This document shows positions 43,937-55,239 of a stretch of DNA of 64,000 nucleotides, in pieces. The notes beneath the pieces are model-generated. The model did no database searches, was not told where the DNA came from, and was given only the letters and a program-made list of their open reading frames with translations. This DNA is from Naematelia aurantialba (Eukaryota; Basidiomycota; Tremellomycetes; Tremellales; Naemateliaceae), in NCBI GenBank assembly GCA_021527695.1, contig JAKFAO010000001.1, positions 1,488,001 through 1,552,000 of the forward strand, given 5' to 3'. A program made the position numbers and the translations under genes. Each line of letters opens with the position of its first letter. Positions within the stretch are counted from its first letter, which is position 1.

Positions 43937-46900
43937 ATGGAGGCGACGATAAAAGGTGAGCTTTGCAACGCTTAATCACAAGAAGAGAACTGCTGAGCTG
44001 TATGCAGCAATCAGCCTTGATTCGGTACATCGATTGCACTCTGGACAGGTCGTCCTGGAACTACAGCAGGCCATCAAGGAGCTTGTCGAGAATAGTCTAG
44101 ACGCTGGAGCTTCAGCCATAGGTTGGTTGAGCCCAGTTTATATAAGCGCATATGCTGATGCGGGCAGAGGTTCGCATCAGGGACAGTGGATTGGACACCA
44201 TCGAGGTATCCGATAATGGCTCAGGCATCGATGAGGCAGATTGGCCGTTTATCGGTATCTCTATTTTCGTGCTCTTCGTGGAGCCAATGCTGAAATTACC
44301 AAGGGATGAAGCATCACACGTCCAAGCTTGCGGCTATATCGCATTTGCCCAATGTCACGACTTTTGGTTTTCGAGGGGAAGCGTTGTCTGCTCTCTGTGC
44401 TTTGTGCGAGTCGGTCACTGTGACGACGAGTACGAAGGCAACTACACCGATGGGTGCTGTGATCAAATTGGGGAGGGATGGATGTGTGTTGGATGATTCG
44501 CAGCGAGTGGCGAGAACAGTGCGTCCCCTATCGAGCCACGGAGGTCGATACTAAATCTCAGTGCAGAGAGGTACTGCCATCACCCTTAGTGGGCTGTTTG
44601 TTCCCCTCCCGGTGAGGCGAAAGGAGTTTGAGCGCAACGCCAAGCGGGAGTTCACCAAGGCGTTGACACTGCTGTATGCCTATGCGCTAGTACCCGCGAG
44701 CGTGTCGAGCGCAGATGGCAGGGTCGGGGTTCGCTTACGGGTCGAGTCCATTACGGGCGGAAAGACTGGGCAAGTTCCAGCTTGATCAACAAGGTCAATT
44801 TTGCTCACTTGCGTCCTTGCAGCAAACGCACGACACTGCTCTCGACAGACGGCCGAGGTTCTCTACGGTCGTCTGTGAGCTCGGTGTGGGGGCCAAGAGC
44901 ACTCGACGGAGTCCAAGATGTGTCTCTGGCCCTGGACGTGGATATTGATAGCGTCATGGCCCGAAGAGAAGGCCTTTCCCAGAAGTGCGTCGGTCAAATA
45001 GTTTGCATGCAGAATCTCGCTTACCACGGCACCAGGTCACAATGCGTCAAAGTTTCCGGGCTCATCTCTTCCGCGGCGTGGGGACAAGGACGGTCATCTC
45101 CTGACCGGCAGTTTTATTATGTCAATGGGCGACCTTGTGATCTCCGCCAGGTCAGTTAAACACAGATATCGATGTATCCGACGGTGGGCTGATCCTCGAC
45201 AGGTTGGAAAAGCCATCAATGAGGTGTACAAAAGTTTCAATACCAATCAGGTCCCACTTGCGATTTTGGATTTTACGATCCCTCCAGGTATGTGATGCTG
45301 GTCCCGTGTGAAGAACCCGCTGATTCAGAATAGAGAGTGTTGATATCAATGTTTCGCCCGATAAACGCACCATCTTCCTTCATTCCGAAGCAAATCTCAT
45401 CATCGCTCTGCGTTCAGCCCTGGAGGCTTTCTTCCAACCGAGCAGGTCAGCGTACGTTGTGGAGGGCGCTTCTTCCAACATCCGTGCTCTCAGAGAAAAC
45501 GTGCGAGAGCAGCAACAGACGAAGGTGCCGGATATGACTGAAGAAGAAGAAGAAGAAGAGCAAGACGCGCTCGAGTCGCTCCCTGAACGAACGAGCCCAG
45601 AACCATCTGGACCTCCTCTGCGTCGGCCTGCATCACGGCGAACTCAAGAGCAGGTCACAGTGCTGGACGAAGACGAGGATGATAATACGACGCCACCCCC
45701 TCCCCGAAGCCAGAATGGTCATGATCGAGTAAAGACGACCAGTTACCGTACTTCCGCACTCTCAGGCAATACTCAAGCTTCGACGAGCCGCGCGACAGAT
45801 AGCCGAACTCCCTTGCCAAAACAATCGAGGACAGAGTTTAAGCGCATATCCGAGACACTTGACACATCTTCCGCGAGCTGGAGTCCCACGCGGAAACCGC
45901 TCAGCAGTCGAGAAGCGAGAACCAGCTTGAGGGAACGGCTGAAAGGCTATGCTAGCCAGGGGGCGGATGTGGTCATGGCCGAGGATACGGGGGATAGCTC
46001 GGCAAGCGAAGATGAAGTCATTGTCCAGCCAACGGCTACCGCAACGACAGATATGGAAGAGGCGGATCTCACTGAGGTAGAGGAAGAAGAAGCGCCAGCG
46101 GATATCCGTGTGGATGAGGAGGATGAGCTAGCAGAGTCTCAGGAAGGGGAGACAACTGAAAGGGATGGAGATCTCTACGGCGAAGAAGCCGACCAATTAA
46201 CAACGGAATTTGGATCGTCATCGCCCGTCAGCGCTGGCGGTGTGGTCGGCGAAGTTGCAAGAGTAAAGCCACCGTCCGAGGCTGCGTCGGGACCACGGAC
46301 GCGTAGAAGGTCCGAGCCCATCTTCGAAGATGAATTGCCTGCCTCGCCCTCCGCCATCGAGTCGCCGACGACATCTCCTTCCCGTCCTATGCTTGGCGAG
46401 CCGAGTCGCACTCCGAGTGCCTTCCGCGACGAGATCCCGTCTGCCGGACCCTCTGGCGAAATGACACTTGGGTTTGACTTGTCTGCTCTGGCTCAACGAT
46501 ACACCGCCAAGGCCCCCGTGCCATCCGAACAGGCGCCGCGGGATGCCTTTTCCAGACTCAAGGAGAACAGCGTGTCATATGCGGCGGGCATTGGTAATCG
46601 GGATACCACGTCGGCTGAAGAAGCGTTGAATCGCGTGATCAGTAAGGACGATTTCGCGCGCATGGAGATCTTGGGCCAGTTCAACAAGGGATTCATCATC
46701 GCGCGTCTGCGAGGCGATCGAGGAGGGAAGGGGAAGAGCAGAGTTCGAGTAGACGACCTGTTTATCATTGATCAACATGCGTGCGACGAAAAGTTCAATT
46801 TCGAGACGCTTCAGCGGACGACCACCATCAAGGCACAGCAGCTCATCAAGTGAGTCATGGGCATGCGCTCACGCGTCGTCCGTGTCTGTCGGCGAGGATG

Positions 46901-47829
46901 AGGGGACTGACCGTAGAGTAGGCCGCGGCCGTTGCAGCTTACGGCAGGCGACGAGATCACCGCCATGGAGAGTCTGGACGTGCTTCGGACCAACGGGTTC
47001 GAGGTCGAGGTGGACGAGGACGCCCCGCCGGGCCGGGGCGAGAGGGTCAAACTCACCGCGATGCCTGTCAGCAAGGAGACGGTGTTTGACTTTAAAGGTC
47101 TGTCGCGCTGCCATGTCCCGCTTGCCTGTCTGCCTTGCTTCTTGCTTGTCCGCCTTGCTTCTTGCTTGTCCGCCTTGCTTCTTGCTTGTGTTGCCGCGCT
47201 GCCATGTCCCGCTTGCTTGTCTGCCTTGCTTGTGGCCGCGCTGGTGTGTCGTGGACTGGCACTGACGGCACGGGCAGATCTCGAACAGCTCCTGCATCTC
47301 CTGTCCGACTCGTCCAGACCCAGCGGGACGATGGTACGCTGCACGAAGGCGCGCGCCATGTTCGCCATGCGCGCGTGTCGGAAGAGCGTGATGATTGGCA
47401 AGAGCCTGACTCGGGCCCAAATGACTCTGGTGCGTGGGGGCGACTGCATGGACATGCCAGGAAGATGGGTGTGCTGATGTTGCGGATGTAGCTCGTACGA
47501 AACATGGGCACGATAGACCAGCCTTGGGTGAGTGATCTTGGTGTTCATGGACGGCGCTTCGGTGCTCTTCCTCTTCGGCATTGTCCATCATGTCGTTACT
47601 TGCTGCTCACCCGCTATCTCTCTCTCTCCCTTCCCTCCGAGCTGCGGCCGCGCGCCCCACAAGAAGGCAGGACGGCACTCGGACGACAAAGGCGAGCGAT
47701 AGGCGCTGATAGGCTCAGAACTGCCCGCACGGCCGTCCGACCATGAGGCATCTCACTAAAATCGAGGCGGGAGCAAAGACGCCGTCTCACCGCGGGAGGA
47801 TAGATTGGGCCAACTGGGCGAGAGCGTGA
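43937..47829 (+). CDS. PMS1: Pms1 (MutL-alpha subunit), DNA mismatch repair endonuclease
   Basis: Pms1 pairs with Mlh1 and nicks the nascent strand in mismatch repair. ATG 43937 (MEATIK) splices into [20 protein letters not shown]. The GHKL ATPase motifs are [19 protein letters not shown] and [13 protein letters not shown], and the [20 protein letters not shown] region follows. Then come [13 protein letters not shown] and [16 protein letters not shown]. An acidic, Ser-rich linker of more than 300 residues precedes the MutL C-terminal domain: [31 protein letters not shown] (the metal-binding DQHAxxExxxxE motif), [14 protein letters not shown], and after two more introns [15 protein letters not shown]. 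These endonuclease motifs separate Pms1 from Mlh1. About thirteen exons; stop 47827-47829. The intron before the last [11 protein letters not shown] exon contains a tandem repeat. Confidence 0.95.
47100..47240 (+). repeat. Tandem repeat in a PMS1 intron
   Basis: Units of type CTTGCTTCTTGCTTGTCCGC (three near-identical copies of about 24 bp) are nested in a larger duplicated block beginning CGCTGCCATGTCCCGCTTGC, present at about 47108 and 47202. The repeat fills the intron between FDFK and DLEQLL. Confidence 0.8.
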
Positions 47830-48465
47830 AGAGACGCATGCGCATTGGCGGTACGGGTGCCTGGGAGAGGTATCTCTTGTAGTTCGGCATGCATCTCGAT
47901 TAACACTGGCGCTTGCGCCACTCGCGAAATTGAGTCTAGAAATTGTCGTCTCTACTTGCACCATTGTCTTCCTGTCATATCCGGCGTCAATTCCCGCCTC
48001 CTCGCTTGCTGTCGGCAATACCACGAGGCAGGATTCATCACGGGCCGTCTGGTGCCGTTTCCGTTGCCGTTCCGTTGGGTTGCCGTTACCATTGCCGTTC
48101 CGTTGCCGTTGCCGCCGCACGGATCGACAAGATCGGCGACGCACGCGTGCCTAGATCTCCGACTCGCTTCGCCACCGACGTGTCGCACTCTCGACTGGCA
48201 CTCTACGATTGTATCCACCACAGCCCGTCGCAGCCCTGCAGGACGACCACACTCCGTCACAGCCCTGCAGGACAAGAACAACCTGTCTCAGCCCGCATCA
48301 CAACCACACCCCGTCGCAGCCCGCAGCACACGAGCAATGCCCACCAAACCGCGCCAACACCCGTACAGCAACTCTAGCATTAAGTATGCCATAGCCATGC
48401 CACAGCTACACGATATAAAGAGTGGCGTCGAGTCCATGCCCTGCAACCTATCCGCGCTTGCCCAC
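47830..48465. other. Intergenic between convergent PMS1 and ERG25
   Basis: About 636 bases. A GCCGTT-type hexamer repeat lies at about 48055-48118. Degenerate CAGCCCTGCAGGACRA/CACACCCCGTCGCAGCC units lie at about 48225-48330. No supported gene. Confidence 0.6.
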
Positions 48466-49962
48466 CTATTCCAGCTTGCCGCGCTTGACGCCCTTCATGC
48501 CGCCTCGCCCGCCGCCGGCCGCTGCGAGCCGTTCTGCCTGGATACCCTCTGCCTCGATCCGGTCCATCTCGCGCTTCTCGATCGCAGCCTTGTCCTTTGC
48601 CGACGCGCGCGCCACGCGGTCCCGGAACGCGTGGTACTTGTTATCTGTGCCGAGCATGTAATCCCACCACCTGAAGCTCGTCGAGTAGCAGTTTGTGAAT
48701 GCCTCTAAAGCAAAAGACATCAGCTAACACGAGGAGGGGGACTGAACGGGACTGAAGGGACCAGGAGACGGACGCACGGTGGTGAAAGTCGTGGTGGTCG
48801 GCGCCGGCCCAGAACGGCAGCCAGTGCCGAAGGGACCAGGGGAAGTCGTATCCCGAGTGCGCGTCGACGGCCTGGAACAGCCGCAGGGTGACCCAGATGT
48901 AGACGGTGAAGATGTGCAGGTCTTTGCGGAAGAGGCAGTAGAGGAAGGGGCCGGAGATCGTTCCTTGTGCAAGGATGAGGACTTCCAGGGGGTGGGCGTA
49001 CTCAGCCGCCTGCAATGTCAGCAGAGCGCGGCAGGTTACAATGGCGTGACACCAGTGTATACTGACCCGGCGCACAGTGTATACTGCGAACCGGGAGTGA
49101 GGATGATGTGTAGCAGGTGTGGAGGCGGCGGGAAGAGGACTTGGGCACTCACCAATCCGATCGGAGCCGAAAACTCGTGGTGCAGCTTGTGGATATGCTT
49201 GTACAGCGGGCCCCAATGCAGCGCTCGGTGTGCCCAGTAATGGAACGTGTCCTCAAAGACGAAGAAGAACGCAATCTGCGCCGCCATGAGCAGCGGAGGC
49301 GTAAACGGCACCTCGTACGTCGCCATGCCAAAGTAGGCGCAGATCGGGTGGAAGGCGTAGATGAGGGGGAATTCGCAGGTGAAGTGGGTGAGGAGGACGA
49401 CCTTGGCGCATTTGCGAATCTGCGCGTTGGTTACGCTCTTGCCCTGTGATAGTCAGCATATGATGCTCGTCAGGTGAAATAGCGACGACGAAAGCGGACA
49501 ATGGTGCCGCAAAGCTTGCTGCAAGAATGCAGGCATGGACACGACACTCACCGGCTGAAGCTTGTACTGGCGGAAATACGGGATGGCATCGACGATGAGC
49601 CATGGGATTGCGCGCCCAAAGTAGATGATCTGGCGGGTCAGCGATGGCTGCGAAATATAGATGTATAGGCGGGGGGATACCAAGATGAGGAGTTAGTGGG
49701 TAGGAAAGGATAAGAGGCAGCAAAAAGTACGGTAAAAGCAAGCACTCACCTCGTGTATCATAAAACTCATCAGGCCAGTCGCCAGCACGGGGTTGCCCAT
49801 CCAGATGTAATAGCTCGCCCACGTCCGCTCTAGCCAGTTCATGCTCTCGAGCGTCACGTCCCCGTACAGGGTGTTTTGCGCCGTCGTAGCGTTCATAGGC
49901 GCAAAGTGGTCCGCCACGAGCGGGACATACTTGGACATGAAGTCGTATGTCAACGACGACAT
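48466..49962 (-). CDS. ERG25: Sterol C-4 methyl oxidase (Erg25/SC4MOL)
   Basis: An ER membrane di-iron oxygenase that removes sterol C-4 methyl groups in ergosterol synthesis. The start at 49962 gives [20 protein letters not shown] and [22 protein letters not shown] segments follow ([10 protein letters not shown] into [36 protein letters not shown]). The fatty-acid-hydroxylase His boxes are visible: [31 protein letters not shown] and [30 protein letters not shown] is the usual C-terminal region. It ends with a basic Ala/Gly tail ([13 protein letters not shown]) and a stop at 48466-48468. About six exons. It shares a 0.5-kb divergent promoter with DAD4. Sterol-responsive regulation is usual in fungi, but I see no clear SRE. 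Confidence 0.96.
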
Positions 49963-50468
49963 GGTGGCGAGTTGGCTGCTCGGGCTCGTTCAAGGAGTGG
50001 TGGGGATGGGGGTGGTGGTGGTGGTGGTGGGTGGTCAAAATGTCCAGATGCTCGAGACTCCGTCAAGGCCAAGGGAGTGTAGCTGTGTTCTAGAGAGAGC
50101 GAGGAGTCTACGTCTATGTAGTCTATAGAGAGAGAGAGAGAGAGAGGAAAGCCAGTCGAGAACGATCGTACCACTTGGGAAACGCAGTCCGAAAGGGTCG
50201 GAAAATCACGAAAAACCAGTCGAGTGGTACGATTGGCGCGAAAACAAAGACGAGGGGCGTCAACACGTGGGGCACGCGTGGGTCGGTCGGCAGTGTGCGG
50301 CCGCGGCGTTTTGGGTTTTCGACGGACGTCGCTACGTGTGTATTGTAATTTGCTCGCTGTGGCACTTGCTCACGCGCGTGTGGAGGATAGTCGACGCGTC
50401 GCGGGGTGACCGTCCTACAGCGTATTGCCAAGTGGACTGAACGGCGGTGAAGCAGAAACAGGCAGACG
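49963..50468. promoter_or_regulatory. Divergent ERG25 / DAD4 promoter region
   Basis: 506 bases. It includes a GGTGGT run near 50000-50035, just upstream of the ERG25 ATG, and a GA dinucleotide tract of about 20 bases near 50126-50146. No gene is seen. Confidence 0.5.
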
Positions 50469-51076
50469 ATGGAGAACCCACACGAGGCTGAACAGGCCGT
50501 CCTGCTCGAGCGCATCATCAAGAATGTCGTGAGTGCCTTGCGCCCACCTTCAACTCGAGCCTCACCTCTCCCTCACGCGGTGTACCTCACCTCTCACTCA
50601 CTTGATGCACCTCGGAATTCGGAGCGGGGTTCAGAGCGACAGTGCTGATCCCGCAGGACAAGTGCAACGAAGCTGTGCTGGAGATGAACCACTGTATCAA
50701 GGTAGGTCCTTGTGTCGACTCTGCCGGAGGCGAGGCAGGAGGGAGGAGGAGACGCGATCGACAAGGAAGGAAAGGCTGAAGAGCTGGGGGGATGGAAGAA
50801 CGGAGAGGAGAGAGAAGAGAAGAGAAGAGAAGAGAAGAGAAGAGAAGAGAAGAGAAGAGAAGAGAAGAGAAGAGAAGAGAAGAGAAGAGAAGAGAAGGGA
50901 AGGGAAGAGAAGAGAAGGGAGGAGAGAATCAGAGCGAGTCAAGTCAGCAACTCACCACTCAGGAATACCTCGCCTCGTCCCAATCGACCCAAGTCACCGC
51001 CCAGCTCTTCTCGAACTACTCGCGCAACGTCGCGTACAACCTCGAAGTCGTGGGCAAGATGCCCAAGCCTGTTTGA
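50469..51076 (+). CDS. DAD4: Dad4, DASH/Dam1 kinetochore complex subunit
   Basis: Dad4 is a small subunit of the Dam1/DASH ring that couples kinetochores to microtubules. Exons 50469-50528 (MENPHEAEQAVLLERIIKNV), 50657-50701 (DKCNEAVLEMNHCIK) and 50963-51076 (EYLASSQSTQVTAQLFSNYS, then RNVAYNLEVVGKMPKPV) give exactly 72 residues, the family's usual size. MENPHE and the alternating hydrophobic helix are typical. All junctions fall between codons. The second intron (262 nt) is mostly an AGAGA pentamer repeat. The stop is at 51074-51076. Confidence 0.95.
50795..50905 (+). repeat. AGAGA/GAGAA pentanucleotide microsatellite in DAD4 intron 2
   Basis: About twenty tandem pentamers (AGAGA phase), almost perfect, with a few GGGAAG variants at the right end. 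The strand is pure purine, so it could form triplex or slipped structures. Confidence 0.92.
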
Positions 51077-51850
51077 TCTGGAGAATTGGGCATGAGCGGT
51101 GTGGCACGACGGCTGCCGATGTAAAGCCAGCCATGGACGATTGGACAAACCATGGACAGATACCAGCCATGGACGATTTGACGAAATATGGACCGATACC
51201 AGTCATGGACGAGGTGTCAGATATGGACCGATAGGATTCGCCCACTTGTGGAACGCTTACCAGGAAGGCGACGCGGTACGGCCAATATGGAGACATACAC
51301 ACGACGTAGACGCATAATTTAGCACTTTGGCCGCTCTGCTCGTCCTTGGCGTAGACGATTGAAATTGAGGAGAGGTTCCCAACAGCACGCTGGATCGTGC
51401 AGAGGGGGAAAGACTGTACCACCACCACCGTCCAACCACATTTCATGCATAGCGCCACCCAGGCGATGGCTCTGTACCTCGCAACTATGCTCAAATCACC
51501 ATCAGAGTCTGTCCACATACCGCTCCCCGTGTCATTCCGTCCGCTGCTTTCATTACACAGTGGTCCACAATCCATGCGCAGTGTTCAACCCACTGTCACA
51601 GCCATGCACAATCTGCTCACAGCGCTCATTACACCGTTAGAATCCGACGCAGTGTCCAAGTCCCAGTCCTCCACAGCCATTATCCACCACGTGCAGCAGC
51701 AGGTATGCATCAAGCGGATATATATGCACAGGAGTATGGTCGTCCAGCATTCCAGACAGCGGGTATAGGCATCAACAAGGTAAGATCAGACATCAGGATA
51801 GGCGTAAAGTGGCGACGACAACGAGAACACCACACTGGGCAGAGAGCCGC
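51077..51850. other. Intergenic between convergent DAD4 and septin, with a 36-bp repeat
   Basis: About 774 bases. At 51129-51234 three copies of a 35-36 bp unit (CCATGGACGATTTGACGAAA and following ATGGACCGATACCAG) follow the DAD4 stop, probably within its 3' UTR. The rest shows no coding character. Confidence 0.65.
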
Positions 51851-53923
51851 ATTCAGCGCCGCCCGACGGTGCTGCCTTGTCGGTGGTACACTGCAAGCTG
51901 CTCGAGCTCGCCCTAGCGGGTGTCGTGTCAGCGTATTAGTACGAGCTGGCGGCACGGATGAAGAGTCGGAGAAACACGCAGAGCAAGATGCAGAACAGGT
52001 ATATGCAACTGCAACTCACCTCGAGCGACTTGATTTGAGCGTGCGCGAGCTCGAGGTCCTTGTTTAGCCGATCCCGCTCGGCAATGAGCTGTCGGCGTCA
52101 GCTCAACCGCCACTCGAAAGACATGACGAGACGCAGAGGAAGACAGAGCAAGAGGAAGACAAAGAAACCAGAGGTAAGACAGAGAGGGAAGCGAGGTAAG
52201 ACAGAGCGGGAAGACAACAAGGCCAAGAGAAGACATATGACGCACATGCTGCTCCCACTGCCTGAAACGCGCTTCCTCAAGCTTGACCTGCTCGGTAAAC
52301 CGCTTTCGGAGCAGTTCCTCCTCTTCCCTAAACTTGGGATTGTCGACCTTTTTGACTTTTGGCTCGCCAAACTTGCGCGTCTCCATCTGCGCGTGCCGGT
52401 AATTCTCGTAGTGGTTCTCCTCGGTCGTCGTGATTAGGTCCAGCATGTGCGTACGAATGAGCACCGACCGGAGCTTCTTGAAGTCGCAGTGCTCCTCGTT
52501 CTCCACTGCAATGCCATGTCAGCACCGTGTACCCGCCGCCTGAGGCCGCTGCCACTGCCTCTTGCCCACTTGTGGAGACAGCAGTGGCAGTGAGGAGCCG
52601 TCTACGCACCCTCTGCCACACCCCACAGATACTCTCTGCCTTTGACGATACGTCCGTCCGGGGTCGTCACGTCGTTGGTCGAGCCAATGATGGAGAATGG
52701 CATGACCGCCTGTATCCCCCTCATATGCTCCACGGCACTCTCATCGTCCCCATCAATAGGCGGGTTGTACACCTTGATTCCCTGCGCAGCGACGACTTCG
52801 CGGATCTGTTGCTGTCAGCTACGCCACATCCGTCGTAGAATGCTGCTGACCCGAATCTTAAAGTTGGCCAAGTCTTCCGGGGTCATGGTGTCGGCTTTTG
52901 CAATGACAGGGATGAGGTTGACTCGCGTTCCAAGGCGCTTCATGATCTCTACATCGAGCGGCTTGAGCCTGAACGCGTATCAGTACCACCGCAACAAAAC
53001 ATCGTATCACAACGAGTTTCTGTCGTAAGAGACTCACGTGTGGCCGCTTGGCTTGACAAAGTAGAGGCAGGCATGGATGCGCAGATCTTGCTTGTCCTTG
53101 CGGTGCGGCTGCTGCTCCTGGCGCATGTACGACTCGTGCTGGTCGTCGATAAAGTCGATGATCGGTGTCCAGCTGCTCTCATCAGTTCCTGCTCTCGCCT
53201 CGCCCAGCCAGCCGTGTTCAGAAACAAAAGGTGTCATGCTAGAGCTGACCTGTCGCGGTTGTTCACGTAATCGCCGAATCCAGGAGTGTCGATCACAGTC
53301 AGCTGCGATCGTCAGCGGTAACCAGTGTGTGATTGCCCAAGCTAACCTTGATGTTGAAGCCACGCTCTTCGAGGTCAGCTTTAATGATCTCCACCTCTGT
53401 CGTCTTGTCCATCTGCTTGGCGAACCTGTTCCTACATGAGCTGAACCAATCGCGAAAATTCCGACAGTCTCTATATCCTCTCCGAAGCCACTATCCCAGC
53501 CCTGTTCAACCCCTTTCCAACCTTCCATCCCTGCCACGTCTTCTCTGTTTCGCGCTCTTTGTCCCTGCTTAGTGGATAATAGACTGACCGTTGGCGGTAG
53601 TTCCGGGATGCACATATCTCCGTTGCAAAGAGGGTGTTGATCAGGGTCGTTTTGCCCAGACCCGACTCGCCTGAATGTGATCAACACCTGTGCCATCCTT
53701 CCATGGAACCGGATAGGCTCTACTCACCAACAACCATGAGAGTGAAGTGGGCACCTCGTTGGTTGACGATCTTATGCCGCTACGAGAGAGTCAGAACGGT
53801 AGGACGTGTTGGGGCAAGGGCGAGAAAGAGGAGGGTCGTACTTGGTTCGGCAGGCTAAGAAGTGTCAGTTGACGAGCGTCGTAAAGAACCGATAACTGAC
53901 TTTGCGATACCGATCCCATCCAT
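51851..53923 (-). CDS. CDC3: Septin of the Cdc3 group
   Basis: Septins are GTP-binding proteins that form filaments at the bud neck and septum. The start at 53923 (MDGIGIAK) splices through LPNQ into [17 protein letters not shown] and the P-loop [32 protein letters not shown] (G3) and [20 protein letters not shown] follow. Next are [33 protein letters not shown], then the G4 motif IAKADTMT. The septin-unique element reads [20 protein letters not shown] and [16 protein letters not shown]-terminal coiled coil ([40 protein letters not shown]) ends in [19 protein letters not shown] with its stop at 51851-51853. About ten exons. Length and motif order match Cdc3-type septins of tremellomycetes; Cdc12 is the main alternative. 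Confidence 0.93.
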
Positions 53924-54287
53924 TCTGCCAGACTATCCTCTTGCGTAAATCAGCAGCGAGACAATGCAGAGAGTCAAGACGATAGAGAAGAAGAAGAGAA
54001 ATGTCAAAGGCCAGTCAAACGGACGTCGAGCACGAAAGGTCAGTGCGCGTTGAGGTCAAGCGCAGGCGGAACTCGCGTGGCCATGTGGGGGGGGAGTTTA
54101 ACCTCTCTGAAGGCAGTGGCCCCGTCCTCGTTCGTCCCGTTTTACACATGTCAGTCGACCCAGATAGCGAGAACAAGCAGGAGGTAAGGATCACATGTCC
54201 CATGCAAGTATGCATCCTGCATAATAATGTTACAACATGGTACAAGATTCGCACAGACGGCCAACAGACTCTCGCGGGCGTGTCCGC
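53924..54287. other. Intergenic: septin promoter and SF3B5 3' flank
   Basis: About 364 bases. An open frame on the plus strand at 54001-54291 has no recognisable features and overlaps the end of SF3B5. I treat it as chance. Confidence 0.5.
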
Positions 54288-54893
54288 CTAATCCTCCGTC
54301 TTGCCAGGAGGTTTGCCGCAAGGCTGCAGCATCCTCTGAGTAATGTCAGCGATGCGCTATTATGAGAGTCCCGGGATGGAGGATCAAGAACGCGAGAATT
54401 TCTGCCAACTGATCCATCCATCGGGGATTTGCAAGACTGGAATTCAGACTGACCTCGATGATCTCGAATCGCTCCCTAGCTTGACACTCGCCATCCGCTA
54501 TGCTGACATATGCGAGGAGTGGAGGGTGTCCAACGATCGATGAGAGGGTATCGCGGTGTTGGTGGGTGAGCCACTCGCTAAACACGTCAGAGATGATTCG
54601 TGATCGCATGGGAGTGTTCCATGTCTCCGATTTTCTCATCCCTAGAGAACTGTATTTGCGACAGAAAGGCTCAGAGACACGCACTACTTTGTGATATCTG
54701 GATGTCCAGTACCGGTGTAGCGAGCATGGACTGCACGAGGGTCAGCAAAGTCGGCACCAAAATGATATCGAAAGGAAGCAGAACTGACGCTGCTCGAGTT
54801 GCGTGTTTTGAGTATACCGTAGCTCGGACTACGCTTTGATCAGCTGCTGTTCCTGCTGGTTCTCATCGTGAGCCCCCAACTGTCGCTCACCAT
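54288..54893 (-). CDS. SF3B5: SF3B5 (SF3b10/Ysf3), U2 snRNP SF3b subunit
   Basis: A small SF3b subunit of the U2 snRNP that contacts SF3B1 at branch-site selection. The ATG (54893-54891) is followed directly by a GTGAGC...TAG intron. Further exons are 54828-54789, 54730-54688, 54577-54454 and 54335-54288. They join in frame as SELRYTQNTQLEQL, HARYTGTGHPDIT, NEWLTHQHRDTLSSIVGHPP, LLAYVSIADGECQARERFEI and RMLQPCGKPPGKTED. The total is 85 residues; the human protein has 86. The conserved YxGTGH, HQHRDT, GHPPLL and MLQPCG blocks leave little doubt. Four introns in an 85-residue gene, the first splitting off the start codon alone, is striking for a splicing factor. Confidence 0.96.
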
Positions 54894-55239
54894 GTTGATA
54901 TGCAAAAGTCTAAAGCGACAATGGGCAAAGCTGAAAGCAGCGATAAAGAGGACACGGCCAGAAAGAATGGGCTCGCCACCGGGAGTTTTCCCGAAACGCC
55001 GACCACCACAGAGCCTCTTCAGAGTACGATCCTCGTCCATCACACTGACAAAGGTTCTTTGCGGCCCATCTCGCCATCTTCAACCACGCTCCCCCGGCAT
55101 CAGGACGACCACTGGATCATCGTACGGCCCCCTCTGTTTTCGAAAGAAGCCCGGCGAGCGAATTCTGACCTTGCTGCAGTTTGTCGCAGTGCTCTGGTGA
55201 TTCTGCACATCCAGATTTGCACGTCCAGGCCGGCCCGGT
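54894..55239. promoter_or_regulatory. Divergent SF3B5 / NOT2 intergenic region
   Basis: 346 bases. An open frame runs from about 54900 straight into the first NOT2 exon at 55310 in the same phase, so an N-terminally longer NOT2 starting near 54921 cannot be excluded. Confidence 0.4.

Noticed and set aside
50697..50942. Minus-strand ORF rich in repeated LLFSS units
   Set aside because: It is only the translation of the AGAGA microsatellite inside the DAD4 intron; any frame without stops is expected.
54001..54291. 96-codon plus-strand ORF between the septin and SF3B5 genes
   Set aside because: It runs into the terminal SF3B5 exon on the opposite strand and has no recognisable domain.
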